Notes under the pieces: model-generated
What the model saw: the letters and a program-made list of their open reading frames with translations, nothing else
Databases searched by the model: none
Told to the model about the DNA's origin: nothing
DNA from: Bacteroidota bacterium
GTDB lineage: Bacteria; Bacteroidota; Bacteroidia; Bacteroidales; JAAUTT01
Assembly (NCBI GenBank): GCA_021779665.1
Contig: JAJYAG010000052.1
Coordinates: forward strand, 1 to 37,825
Reading direction: 5' to 3'
Length of the DNA: 37,825 nucleotides
Shown here: piece by piece, positions 1 to 8,663 of the stretch
How the letters are laid out: every line of letters begins with the position of its first letter
Numbering within the stretch: position 1 is the stretch's first letter
Made by a program: the position numbers and the translations under genes

Positions 1-115
1 CAACATATACCGGATCGCCCTGCTTCATGCGCAGAACACGGACAACATGTTTCGATTCCTCTTCATGCAGAGGGAAAAAGCCTAGCTGGCAATTGGGAGC
101 ATAAAATACCTGCAT
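1..115 (-). CDS. rsmE: 16S rRNA (uracil1498-N3)-methyltransferase RsmE, N-terminal part only
   Basis: Partial gene: the start codon is at 113-115 on the minus strand and the reading frame runs off the left edge after 38 codons. The peptide begins MQVFYAPNCQLGFFPLHEEE and continues SKHVVRVLRMKQGDPVYV. This is the typical RsmE opening (short beta strand, then an E-x-x-H-x-x-x-V-L-R motif and a 'GD' turn of the PUA-like RNA-binding domain). The family methylates N3 of U1498 in 16S rRNA using S-adenosylmethionine in the cytoplasm. The catalytic SPOUT domain lies outside the window. The phosphoesterase gene ends 28 bases upstream on the same strand, so the two are probably co-transcribed. Identification rests on about 38 residues. 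Confidence 0.8.
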   Translation of the reverse strand, partial: MQVFYAPNCQLGFFPLHEEESKHVVRVLRMKQGDPVYV

Positions 116-143
116 TGTAATTTTTTTGCGAATATAAAATAAA

Positions 144-638
144 TTAACCCCGCTTCATTTCAAATACTTCCATGTTCTGTATATTCTTACCATCAATCTC
201 GAACCGTAAAGCAGTTTTAACGGTATGAAAACCGGAATTACCCGCAGCACCGGGATTGAGATATAACAGGTTGTATTTTTTATCATTTATAACCCGGAGA
301 ATATGTGAATGACCGCAAACAAATATCTGAGGTTTTATTTCGGAAAAAAGCTGCATTACATTTTTTTCGTAGTGACCAGGATAGCCGCCAATGTGTGTCA
401 TTAAAACCAGCACTTCTTCGCATGAAAATACTTCACTTACTTTATACCGGAGACGAACCTCGTATCCATCAATATTTCCAAAAACTGCTTTCAAGGGCTT
501 GAACTGTTCGAGTTTTTCAGCTGTTTCGACGTTGCCCATATCGCCGGCGTGCCATAATTCGTTACAATCCTTAAAGAACTCGTACAGCCTGGGCTCCAGA
601 CTTCCATGTGTATCGCTTAAAACTCCAATCTTCTTCAT
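144..638 (-). CDS. YfcE/MJ0936-type metallophosphoesterase
   Basis: This 164-residue protein has the complete set of calcineurin-like phosphoesterase motifs: D9-x-H11 (SDTHG), D33 in HAGDMGN, N55 in GNIDG, H82 in MTHIGG, and H110-x-H112 in CGHSH. Together these hold a dinuclear metal centre. The length fits the small YfcE/MJ0936 family, cytoplasmic phosphodiesterases whose natural substrate is usually unknown. The start at 638 puts the first metal ligand near the N-terminus, as the family requires. It is followed on the same strand by rsmE after a 28-base gap. Upstream, the next gene is separated by a long perfect hairpin at 759-809, so this gene probably has its own promoter, which I could not place. 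The fold is certain; the substrate is unknown. Confidence 0.88.
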   Translation of the reverse strand: MKKIGVLSDTHGSLEPRLYEFFKDCNELWHAGDMGNVETAEKLEQFKPLKAVFGNIDGYEVRLRYKVSEVFSCEEVLVLMTHIGGYPGHYEKNVMQLFSEIKPQIFVCGHSHILRVINDKKYNLLYLNPGAAGNSGFHTVKTALRFEIDGKNIQNMEVFEMKRG

Positions 639-758
639 GGTTAAAAGTAAAATGCAAGGACTAAGATAAAACTAATCCTTGCATCATCAATTAAAATAGT
701 TACGCAGAACCACAGCGTAAATTAAAGCTGTTAACTGCTTTATATCTTTTCCAAAAAC

Positions 759-809
759 AAGTATCAAGTATCAAGACTTAACGGCCTTATGTCTTGATAC
801 TTGATACTT
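759..809 (-). terminator. Perfect 19-bp inverted repeat, probable terminator
   Basis: Arms at 759-777 and 791-809 are exact reverse complements, separated by a 13-base loop. Each arm holds a tandem 7-mer (GTATCAA twice). Reading on the minus strand, the hairpin starts at the last gene's stop codon and is followed by GTTTTTGG, which suits an intrinsic terminator for the large gene ending at 809. The stem is AT-rich for a terminator and internally repetitive, so it could also be one copy of a dispersed intergenic repeat family. Confidence 0.6.
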
Positions 810-3800
810 TACTGTATTTCCTGCACCGGAGCATCATCTTCCTCCTGTTTTGGTTCTTCCTTTTTTACGGGAGGTTTAGTTTCAGCAGGCGGTTGTTGTT
901 TAACTTCATCCTTAGGAGCCTGTTGCTGCTTATCGGGTGTTTTTGCTGCCGGAGCTTTAGTCTCGGGAGCCTTCCCTCCTACCGATGTTTTACTTCCGGG
1001 AGACTTTGCCGGTGTGGTTTTAGCCGGAGCGGGCTTCGTTTCCTGAGTTTTTTTGGCAGGTGTGGGTGTCGATTTAGCAGGCGTTGTTTTTGCAGGAGCT
1101 GCTTTAGGATTCTTCGGGATATTATCTACAGGCATTTCAAGTTTTTGTAATCTACTCTGATACTGCCTTCTGAAGTTTGTCCATTTTGCATCCGATGCAA
1201 CCATATAGATATATGGCGTTTGACCGCTGGCAACATCCATCTGCCTGTCCTTATTTGGTAACTTTCTAATGTAGTCGTTCAGTTTTTCTTCCGACGATAT
1301 TATCTGCATCACACCACGTGTATAACCAAAATAGAACCAGTTATTTTCATCGAGTTTCAGATATACATCCATTATATCACCCGAGCGTTTCTTAAATACT
1401 TCAATATAAGCATCCACTACACGGTTGATTTGCACTGTTCCCATACTGCCGATGCCAACTTTCCCGATATAATAATAGGAATTGGACTCGTCGTCCCAGG
1501 TGAGTTTGGTATGCGTGAAAGTGATAGTATGAGTAAGTTCGGGAGGATAAACCTTTACAAAGCCAAACAGTTTAAGCTCGTCGTGATAAGCTTTGGAACC
1601 CTTTTCCCCAAGCAATTCATTCATACCCCGAACATAAGTTTTTGTACCCATATTAATGCCCTCAAGGCCGGGGAAACTATCTATTTTATTGGCAATAATA
1701 TTAAGCGACACCGGATCGAGCATAAAATCCATACCCATCATAAAATCGAGATTGGTTATTTTGGGTATAATCTCATGTGTTGCATTTCCTACAGTCGTAA
1801 GCTTTAGCTGACCTAAATCCGCACCGAGATTGAGTTTACCTTCACCATAAATTGTACATTCATCGCGGTGAATGCTCAGGAAATTACCCGGACTGTTATG
1901 GTTTTGTAACTTTTCATTCGAAGCAATATTGTAAGTACTTGAATCTTTATCATAAATGAGATATCCATCGGCGGTGGCAACAGGAATATCGGCATAATTC
2001 CTCTTATAAGTCAGGAATGCAGGATAAATGTGAATTGAATCGTTTGCAACCATTATTCCTGAAACAATCTTATTGCGGTTAATATTAATTGGTTCAGCCG
2101 AAATTGGTATCATCACTTTTTTAGGATCAATAATACTTTCGAACGATAACCAATGAGGCTGAATATTGCCGCAATCGACTTTAATATGTGCTGCACCGTC
2201 GAAATTCAGCAACTTCTCATTTGAACTCAGATTGACCTTACCCTGAAAATCGAAATAAGGGCTGAGTGTAAAATTATCGGATTCAAGAACCTGCGCCTGA
2301 GCAACAGTCTGAAGTGTTGAATCAACCTTAATTTCCTTAAACTTAATAATCTGAGTCCGTTCCGCTTCATCAATATAATCGTACTCACCTTCGCCTGCAT
2401 ATTTCTTCCGTCCATAGATATTTATGGAAGCCATTTTGAAGGTGTGATATTTTGTCTGGTAATTAGTTACAACCGTGGCTTTGTACAGCGTTTTCATTAT
2501 ACCACCCTCCTCTACTGTAACTTTACCATCCGATGTATAAACAATTGCATCGGCTACTCTCAGCAATTTAACATTGCTGGCATTAATGAGATTCTTTTCG
2601 TAGTCGTAAACAGCAACCGGCGAAACAAAACTGAGTGAATCCTGATTCTTGTTAACAGATATATATCTGGGGCCTTCAGGTTCTTCACTAAACCTGTATG
2701 GGAATTTCGAAGCAAGACCTGAATCCTCCTTTTTCTTTGTCTTTTGGGCAGTCATTTCAAGGGTTTTATCGGTCATGTCCCACTTAAAATGATCCAGATA
2801 GCTTATGTACTTATTTTCAGGAAACTCAACCAGGGTATAATCTTCATTGGAAGTAAACTCGCCCTTCTGGGTTGTAAAGTCGATATGCGACTTAACATTT
2901 TTCGTAAGAACGGTAAAGCCTTCCTTTTGCAGAGATCTCAGATTGAAAGATGCTGTATCGGCATCAAAAATGTTGCTTTTGTACTTAAACTCGTTCGAAG
3001 CCAGAACCGCAGTTTTGAGATCCATTGTTCCGGAACCGGTCATTCCTTTGGGCTTAAGCTTTAATGTTCCTGATAAAATGGTATTATCGTTAAACATTTT
3101 AAACGGGTCTTTCGTTTGGGCTATCAGCATCTCCTCTTTTCCGGGAAGCCAGTGTACATTGTTTTCTGTCGATGTAACCTGGGGAAACTCTGTTCCGCCA
3201 ATGATTTTCTTCTGCATCGAGAAATTGTCGGCAAAAGTGTTCATGGAATCGGGATAGAACACGTAATCCTTGGCCTGCATTGTAGATGACAAATGGTTTA
3301 GTTTACCATTTGCATGAAGTCCGTCGTTGCTTAACTGAATGTCGGCAAACAGCATACCTTTTCCTCCATAAACAGGCATGCCATCTTTTGAAGAGTTGAT
3401 TTTGAACCCAAGGGAATAATCTTTCTGCAGATAGAGTGTCTGAGTAAGGGTAGGAAGAATTCCTGCGGATTCGAATTTCCCTTTGAATACCATACCTTCC
3501 TTACGGAAATTATCAAGGCTGTCGAGCACAAATGGATCGAGTTCGAAGTAAAATTTATCTTTCGGATAAACACCTTTCTGAATTTCGGCCGAGTTATAGT
3601 AGACAAATGAGTTCTCGCGGCTTGTAAACAAAGGATAAGCCGGAAAATTGAATCTTCCGGATTTATTTTCAGCTTTATCAATCACCAGATCGCCGGTAAT
3701 ATGCTGGATTACGTTCCGCACATTGCGTGTTAAAGGACGGCCAAAATTATCCAGTTCTCCGGTAAATACTTTGATCTGAACTGAATCGACATTCTGAAGA

Positions 3801-5629
3801 TTGATTTTAAAATTGGGATAATCGAAAAATAAATTGCTCCCGTAAAAGGTAAACAAACCTGCATCTACTTTACCATTAAACTGAAAACTGCGGTTTCGTT
3901 TCAGAATAATTTGCTCGTTGGCAGGATATATCACTACATTTTGTGAGTCGGACACAAAAATACGGGGAATGCCATTGATAATTATATCGAATGTTTCAGT
4001 GTTCAGAACTGCATTCTGTAACGGAGCTTGTGTTGAAGAGTTAAGGTCCAGTACATCAAAGTCAATTTTTCCGGTACTGGAGTCGAGATAGTCATATAAA
4101 CGTTTCTTCAGCTTAACTACATCGGTTTGAATGTTATAATAAATAAACCCTTCTTTTGCCATCGCCATCAAAACCTGTCTTATCTGGTTAACGCTTTTAT
4201 TGCGGTAATCGGCAAAGTTCGCAGCTTTAAACATATCCGACTTTATAAGCCTGCTGTACTTTCTGAGAGCAACAAGAGGATGAATGTCGTCAATTCCCTG
4301 TAAGGCCTCAAATTGAGGCTGGTTGTAAAAATTCTGGGAAAGAAACCTGGCGTTTCCAATGGCAGAACCTCGAGCCATGGTAAGGTTTATCAAGGGCTGA
4401 TCAATTTTCCACGAAAACAGCTCAAAGTCCATATCAACCTTATGATAAGAATTTGAGTATAAGCTGCGTGAGGAATAATCGCCCGTCCGCAGAAGATTTA
4501 CTTCCTTTTGTTTTACCAGGTAAGAAAAATTTACATCGGCATGAAATATGGAGTCGTCCTCAAGATGCAGCAAAGCGCTGGTATTTATTCCCGTAATCCT
4601 TTCGGGCCGGAAAACAAAATACTTGGATTTGACCTGCATTACATCTTTCCCTTTATTAGAAATGGTAATCACGGCATCTTCGACATCAGAACCAGAGCCA
4701 ACTACTTTGGCCCCTTTCATGGAGAACCCTCCGTCGTAATCGATACCGGGATACAGATTATCAAGTTTAAACCGTTTATTATAAGAATCGAACTGCGGAT
4801 AATCCGCTTCTTCGGGTTTAGGTACAGGAACAACTTCATGATGCAGCTTTCCCTGAATAGGCTGGGGAAAATACTGTTTATGAGTAAATGATACCGAATC
4901 GGCATCAAACTCCGACTTTTTCATATCAATCCGGTAGTTTCTGAGCACAGCATTAACCTGGTCGGGGCTAAATCCTGCCCTCTCCCATGTAACACGGCCA
5001 CCTTTCCCGTACCATCTGTTTTCTACCGGATTCAAAGTTCCTTCCGTACCAAAAATGATAATACTATCGCGCCGTGAAAGGCAAGTCAGATCAGCTTTGG
5101 CAAACTTCACAGATATCCCGGTTGTATCCGTATTGAATTTAAAGTCAACATTCGAAAGTTTCCAATAAACCGAAGTGGTTTCGGATACGCTTCCATGCCG
5201 GGCAAGCGTAATGGAGAAATTCATGTAATTTACAAAAGCAGTAAGCGTTTTCAACTTTTCCAGAAGATAAAACATCCCTTTCAGCCATTCAGGAAAAGAA
5301 CTATCGAAAACTGTATTCTTTTTAATTTCGAGCAGACTTTCCATTAATAGCCTGAAATGAGGATTTCCTCTGGCTTTCTTCTGTAGCATAAGGTTCGACA
5401 ATTCCATAATCGATTTTTTCTGATCGTCGGGAATAGAGCCAGACTTCCATGCATCGGAAAAGCTTTTTAAAATAAACTCATCCTCGTTCGATAAATTTCC
5501 ATTTCCCATGGCAACATACAACTCTCCGGGAAATTTTTCAGCTTCGCCCGAAAATGAAAATTTCTGAGGTTGAGCAATAACACTCACACCTAAGGTTATA
5601 AAGAACAATATTAAGGTCAATTGCTTCAT
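809..5629 (-). CDS. Very large exported protein of unknown function with Pro/Ala/Lys-rich tail
   Basis: I do not recognise a named family. The start chosen is the ATG at 5629, because it opens directly on a signal peptide (MKQLTLILFFITLGVSVIAQ). A longer frame back to 5683 would place 18 polar residues in front of it. The mature protein of about 1585 residues is rich in alternating beta-strand-like segments with many Asp, Asn and Ser turns and no clear transmembrane helix. Short recurring elements such as 'SNEKL', seen around nucleotides 2209-2228 and 1908-1925, suggest repeated beta modules like those of OstA/LptA- or AsmA-type envelope proteins, but this is inference. The last ~100 residues (nucleotides ~812-1105) are a low-complexity tail of PAKTTPAKS-like units followed by an acidic stretch, likely disordered. 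There is no T9SS sorting domain. The location is probably periplasm or outer-membrane inner face. Confidence 0.85.
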   Translation of the reverse strand: MKQLTLILFFITLGVSVIAQPQKFSFSGEAEKFPGELYVAMGNGNLSNEDEFILKSFSDAWKSGSIPDDQKKSIMELSNLMLQKKARGNPHFRLLMESLLEIKKNTVFDSSFPEWLKGMFYLLEKLKTLTAFVNYMNFSITLARHGSVSETTSVYWKLSNVDFKFNTDTTGISVKFAKADLTCLSRRDSIIIFGTEGTLNPVENRWYGKGGRVTWERAGFSPDQVNAVLRNYRIDMKKSEFDADSVSFTHKQYFPQPIQGKLHHEVVPVPKPEEADYPQFDSYNKRFKLDNLYPGIDYDGGFSMKGAKVVGSGSDVEDAVITISNKGKDVMQVKSKYFVFRPERITGINTSALLHLEDDSIFHADVNFSYLVKQKEVNLLRTGDYSSRSLYSNSYHKVDMDFELFSWKIDQPLINLTMARGSAIGNARFLSQNFYNQPQFEALQGIDDIHPLVALRKYSRLIKSDMFKAANFADYRNKSVNQIRQVLMAMAKEGFIYYNIQTDVVKLKKRLYDYLDSSTGKIDFDVLDLNSSTQAPLQNAVLNTETFDIIINGIPRIFVSDSQNVVIYPANEQIILKRNRSFQFNGKVDAGLFTFYGSNLFFDYPNFKINLQNVDSVQIKVFTGELDNFGRPLTRNVRNVIQHITGDLVIDKAENKSGRFNFPAYPLFTSRENSFVYYNSAEIQKGVYPKDKFYFELDPFVLDSLDNFRKEGMVFKGKFESAGILPTLTQTLYLQKDYSLGFKINSSKDGMPVYGGKGMLFADIQLSNDGLHANGKLNHLSSTMQAKDYVFYPDSMNTFADNFSMQKKIIGGTEFPQVTSTENNVHWLPGKEEMLIAQTKDPFKMFNDNTILSGTLKLKPKGMTGSGTMDLKTAVLASNEFKYKSNIFDADTASFNLRSLQKEGFTVLTKNVKSHIDFTTQKGEFTSNEDYTLVEFPENKYISYLDHFKWDMTDKTLEMTAQKTKKKEDSGLASKFPYRFSEEPEGPRYISVNKNQDSLSFVSPVAVYDYEKNLINASNVKLLRVADAIVYTSDGKVTVEEGGIMKTLYKATVVTNYQTKYHTFKMASINIYGRKKYAGEGEYDYIDEAERTQIIKFKEIKVDSTLQTVAQAQVLESDNFTLSPYFDFQGKVNLSSNEKLLNFDGAAHIKVDCGNIQPHWLSFESIIDPKKVMIPISAEPININRNKIVSGIMVANDSIHIYPAFLTYKRNYADIPVATADGYLIYDKDSSTYNIASNEKLQNHNSPGNFLSIHRDECTIYGEGKLNLGADLGQLKLTTVGNATHEIIPKITNLDFMMGMDFMLDPVSLNIIANKIDSFPGLEGINMGTKTYVRGMNELLGEKGSKAYHDELKLFGFVKVYPPELTHTITFTHTKLTWDDESNSYYYIGKVGIGSMGTVQINRVVDAYIEVFKKRSGDIMDVYLKLDENNWFYFGYTRGVMQIISSEEKLNDYIRKLPNKDRQMDVASGQTPYIYMVASDAKWTNFRRQYQSRLQKLEMPVDNIPKNPKAAPAKTTPAKSTPTPAKKTQETKPAPAKTTPAKSPGSKTSVGGKAPETKAPAAKTPDKQQQAPKDEVKQQPPAETKPPVKKEEPKQEEDDAPVQEIQ

Positions 5630-5693
5630 AAAGCCAGTATTAAATAACCAGTCCGCCTGTAAATCTTTAACGGGTATAGCCAATATACGGAAC

Positions 5694-5701
5694 CAAACCT
5701 A
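5694..5701 (-). promoter_or_regulatory. Candidate -7 box for the large exported-protein gene
   Basis: On the minus strand this reads TAGGTTTG, an exact match to the Bacteroidota TAnnTTTG consensus, 64 bases upstream of the chosen ATG at 5629. It also lies upstream of the alternative start at 5683. No convincing TTTG -33 element is found at the usual spacing, so the call is tentative. Confidence 0.35.
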
Positions 5702-5775
5702 AATGTTCCGAAAATAAAACGTTAAAAAAGCAAAAACTTGTTTGTTTTAGCTCTATTAAAGTTAATAATTTACAG

Positions 5776-6618
5776 CTAATCCTTTACAAAACGGGCAGCA
5801 ATCCAGCTATTTTTTTCGATGTGATTTTTGTAGATAACCCCATTATGCTCGGCTGCATCGCGTACAGTATCGAGGTCGTTATGATAAATACCGCTTATCA
5901 GAATAATTCCTCCAGGTTTTAACGATTTTGCATAGGAGATCATATCGTTCACAAGAATGTTGCGGTTAATATTTGCAAGAATAATATCAAACTCTTTGCC
6001 GGCAAGCAACTCTGCACCGCCGTGCAATAAAGCGTAATCATTTATATTGTTAAGCTGAAAATTTTCAGCAGCATTGGAAACAGCCCATTCATCTATATCT
6101 ACGGCAGTTACTTCAGCAGCACCCTGCTTTTTTGCCAGAATAGCAAGTACTCCGGTACCACAACCCATGTCTGAAACCCTTTTACCGGAAAAATCAATGC
6201 TTAACATGGTTTTTATCATCAAAGCAGTGGTTGAATGATGACCCGTGCCAAAAGACATTTTGGGATCAATCAGGATTTCGAATGGATACTCCGGTAAATT
6301 TTTGTGAAATGAAGCCCTGATTAAAACAGTATTGTAAATTAAAACCGGATTGAAATGCTTTTCCCATTCGGCATTCCAGTTTTGTTGTTCAATCTTTTCA
6401 ATTTGCCAGTTAAGTTTCCCGAATTCTTCGGGAATCTCCATAATAAATTCTTCCAGTTTGCTTTGACTGTAGAAATTCTCGGGAATGTAGGCTTTTATTA
6501 ATTTCTCTTCTTCGTCGAACGATTCAAATCCAATTTCGCCTAAACCGGTAATTAAATAGGCTGACAATAAATCCTGGGTTTCGGTTATTAAATTACAGGT
6601 TAGTTCAATGTAGTGCAT
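5776..6618 (-). CDS. prmA: Ribosomal protein L11 methyltransferase
   Basis: This 280-residue protein matches PrmA, which trimethylates lysines and the N-terminus of ribosomal protein L11 using S-adenosylmethionine in the cytoplasm. The N-terminal ~90 residues are the substrate-recognition domain. They are followed by the family hallmark DPKMSFGTGHHSTT (118-131), then SAM motif I in DMGCGTGVLAILAKKQG (150-166), an acidic ribose-binding residue in VTAVDIDEWAV, and the NPPY-equivalent ANINRNIL. Length is normal to slightly short (about 280-300 expected). tpiA lies upstream on the same strand but is separated by a strong terminator hairpin, so prmA is probably expressed alone. The product is a housekeeping ribosome-modification enzyme, and I see nothing odd in it. 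Confidence 0.95.
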   Translation of the reverse strand: MHYIELTCNLITETQDLLSAYLITGLGEIGFESFDEEEKLIKAYIPENFYSQSKLEEFIMEIPEEFGKLNWQIEKIEQQNWNAEWEKHFNPVLIYNTVLIRASFHKNLPEYPFEILIDPKMSFGTGHHSTTALMIKTMLSIDFSGKRVSDMGCGTGVLAILAKKQGAAEVTAVDIDEWAVSNAAENFQLNNINDYALLHGGAELLAGKEFDIILANINRNILVNDMISYAKSLKPGGIILISGIYHNDLDTVRDAAEHNGVIYKNHIEKNSWIAARFVKD

Positions 6619-6655
6619 AACGAAAGGATTGAAATTGATTATCTATAAAAAAATA

Positions 6656-6689
6656 AACTGTTTAGCTGATGTAACTCAGCTAAACAGTT
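6656..6689 (-). terminator. Intrinsic terminator of tpiA
   Basis: Perfect 14-bp stem (6656-6669 with 6676-6689) around a six-base loop. Reading on the minus strand it is followed immediately by TTATTTTTTTAT. It begins 20 bases past the tpiA stop and lies before the prmA start, so it separates the two genes. Confidence 0.85.
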
Positions 6690-6708
6690 AAGTAATATTT
6701 TAGGAGAA

Positions 6709-7461
6709 TTAAAAAGCGGTAATAATTCCTAAGAATTCAGCAGCTACAAGGGCAGCACCGCCAATCAAACCACCATCAACATCAGGATTGGCAAATAATT
6801 CCTTAGCATTCGAAGCTTTGCAGCTACCACCGTAAAGAATTGAAGTGTCGTCGGCAACAGCCTGTCCATATTTTGCAGCTACAGTTTCGCGGATGAATTT
6901 ATGCATTTCCTGAGCCTGATCGGAGCTGGCAGTTTTTCCGGTACCAATAGCCCAAACTGGTTCATAAGCAAGAACTACATTCTTAAATTCTTCGGCAGTA
7001 AGTTCGAAAACTCCGTTTACAATCTGCGATTTTACAACATCGAAATGTTTGCCTGATTCGCGTTCTTCCAAAACTTCACCAATACAAAAAATAGGTTTTA
7101 AGCCATTAGCCAAAGCCAGTTTAACTTTCTTCAGAAGAATAGCATCAGTTTCTCCATAGTACTGACGACGTTCGGAGTGACCGATAATAGCGTATTCAGC
7201 TCCGGTAGATTTAATCATGGAAGCAGATACTTCACCGGTGTAAGCGCCGCTTACTTCGGCTGCGCAGTTCTGGGAAGAAACGCTGATTTTGGAGCCAACA
7301 GCTTTTTTAACTTCGGTAATATGGGTAAAGGGAGGAGCTAAAATAACTTTTACATCGTTAGTTAATCCCGATACAAGTTTATCTATTTCCTTGGCCAGTT
7401 CTAAACCTTCCTGCAGGTTTTTATTCATTTTCCAGTTACCTGCTACTATTTTTTGTCTCAT
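6709..7461 (-). CDS. tpiA: Triosephosphate isomerase
   Basis: A 250-residue TIM-barrel enzyme interconverting dihydroxyacetone phosphate and glyceraldehyde 3-phosphate in glycolysis and gluconeogenesis. All catalytic residues are in their standard places: N9 and K11 in GNWKMN, H95 in IIGHSERR, E167 in [14 protein letters not shown] (the flexible lid follows), and the phosphate-binding YGGSC and GGLIGGAAL loops near the C-terminus. Length is exactly typical. The start at 7461 places [13 protein letters not shown] at the expected N-terminus. A terminator follows it. In many Bacteroidota tpiA lies next to a DoxX gene. Here the DoxX gene is nearby but a peptide-transporter permease gene sits between them. 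Confidence 0.98.
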   Translation of the reverse strand: MRQKIVAGNWKMNKNLQEGLELAKEIDKLVSGLTNDVKVILAPPFTHITEVKKAVGSKISVSSQNCAAEVSGAYTGEVSASMIKSTGAEYAIIGHSERRQYYGETDAILLKKVKLALANGLKPIFCIGEVLEERESGKHFDVVKSQIVNGVFELTAEEFKNVVLAYEPVWAIGTGKTASSDQAQEMHKFIRETVAAKYGQAVADDTSILYGGSCKASNAKELFANPDVDGGLIGGAALVAAEFLGIITAF

Positions 7462-7481
7462 TCTAATTAAATTTTTTGGTT

Positions 7482-7489
7482 CAAAAATA
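7482..7489 (-). promoter_or_regulatory. Candidate -7 box upstream of tpiA
   Basis: Minus strand TATTTTTG matches TAnnTTTG exactly, 20 bases before the tpiA ATG. CAAA (TTTG on the minus strand) at 7504-7507 is only 14 bases away, shorter than the usual 19-21, so the -33 element is uncertain. Confidence 0.3.
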
Positions 7490-7582
7490 AAGGCCTAAAA
7501 GTACAAAAAACAGCAATAAGTAAGAAGTATTTAGTAAAAAGTAATTGAACTATTGAGTGATAATGAATTCAGAAGTATGCCC

Positions 7583-8659
7583 TTAATTGAGCCGGATGCG
7601 CGGATCCAGAAGCGAATAGGCAATATCAACAAGAAAATTAACGACAATAAATATTACAGAAATAGTTAAGACACAACCCAATACAAGCGGAAGATCGAAA
7701 TTACCAAGTGCGTCGACAACAATATAGCCCAGGCCTTTCCAACCAAAAATGTATTCAATAAAGACTACGCCGGCCATCATGGAGGCAAACCACCCAGAAA
7801 TAGCTGTAACCACAGGATTTAACGAGTTTCGCAACGCATGTACCCAGATGACCCGGTTCTCGCTTAGTCCTTTTGCCCGGGCCGTGCGGATAAAATCCAT
7901 GCTCAGCGTATCGAGCATCGAATTTCGTGTCAACTGAACAATTACGCCCAAAGGACGCATACCAAGTGTAAAAACAGGAAGTATAAGGTTTTTCCACTCA
8001 TACCGGATTCCTTCCCCGAAATCGTCCATCACCACCCAGTTTCCTGTAAGATTCAAGCCTGTATATTTCCCTAAAACATAAGCAAACAACCATCCCACGA
8101 GTATGGCAGCAAAAAAGGAAGGCAGGGAAACTCCAATGGTGGAGAAAACAATGGTAGTCCGGTCGAACCATGTATTTTTGTAAATGGCCGATAAAACGCC
8201 AAGTATAATTCCAAATATGCTGGCAAAAATAATGGCCATCAAAGCGAGAATAAGCGTGTTGGGCATTGTTTCGGTAATAATTCCCGAAACGGTTTTGCCG
8301 CTCTGGTACGAACGTCTTAAATAAGGATATTTTAAAACAACAACTTTTTCGGAGAGTGTTAATATTCTGGCTGCAGGTTTATATACTCCTTCATCAAAAT
8401 AAAAGTAATCAGTTTCATTAAGGGAATGTATGGAAACCGGAGAGAGGTCGTTTAAATATTTAAAATATTGTTTCCATTTTGGCTGATCCAATCCCAAATC
8501 CTGACGAATGGCTTTAAGAGAAGCTTCGTCGGCCCGCTGGCCGAGCATCATACGCGCAGGATCGGCAGGAAGATAAAAGAAAAGCAGAAATATAAGGCTT
8601 ACGACTCCCCACAAGACTACGAGGCTATATAACAGTTTCTTTATTGTAAATCCAAACAC
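7583..8659 (-). CDS. Peptide/nickel-type ABC transporter permease (DppB/OppB-like)
   Basis: A 358-residue inner-membrane permease of the binding-protein-dependent transport family. The first helix (residues ~8-28, MFGFTIKKLLYSLVVLWGVV) and the following PADPARMMLGQRA segment are typical of DppB/OppB proteins. Several more membrane helices follow between ~130 and 350, and the cytoplasmic EAA loop is visible (RTARAKGLSENRVIWVHAL, then N-P) where the ATPase docks. The region between helices 1 and 2 (about residues 55-125) is longer than in E. coli DppB, accounting for the extra length. The gene starts four bases after the doxX-like gene and is the last of the tmk-doxX-permease run. No partner permease, ATPase or binding protein is present in the window, so its transporter partners must lie elsewhere. 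Substrate cannot be inferred. Confidence 0.9.
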   Translation of the reverse strand: MFGFTIKKLLYSLVVLWGVVSLIFLLFFYLPADPARMMLGQRADEASLKAIRQDLGLDQPKWKQYFKYLNDLSPVSIHSLNETDYFYFDEGVYKPAARILTLSEKVVVLKYPYLRRSYQSGKTVSGIITETMPNTLILALMAIIFASIFGIILGVLSAIYKNTWFDRTTIVFSTIGVSLPSFFAAILVGWLFAYVLGKYTGLNLTGNWVVMDDFGEGIRYEWKNLILPVFTLGMRPLGVIVQLTRNSMLDTLSMDFIRTARAKGLSENRVIWVHALRNSLNPVVTAISGWFASMMAGVVFIEYIFGWKGLGYIVVDALGNFDLPLVLGCVLTISVIFIVVNFLVDIAYSLLDPRIRLN

Positions 8660-8663
8660 TTAA

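Noticed and set aside
794-1150. Plus-strand 118-residue frame rich in Phe, Cys, Arg and Leu
   Set aside because: It is the complement of the Pro/Ala/Lys-rich tail of the large minus-strand gene; its odd composition is a by-product of that repeat.
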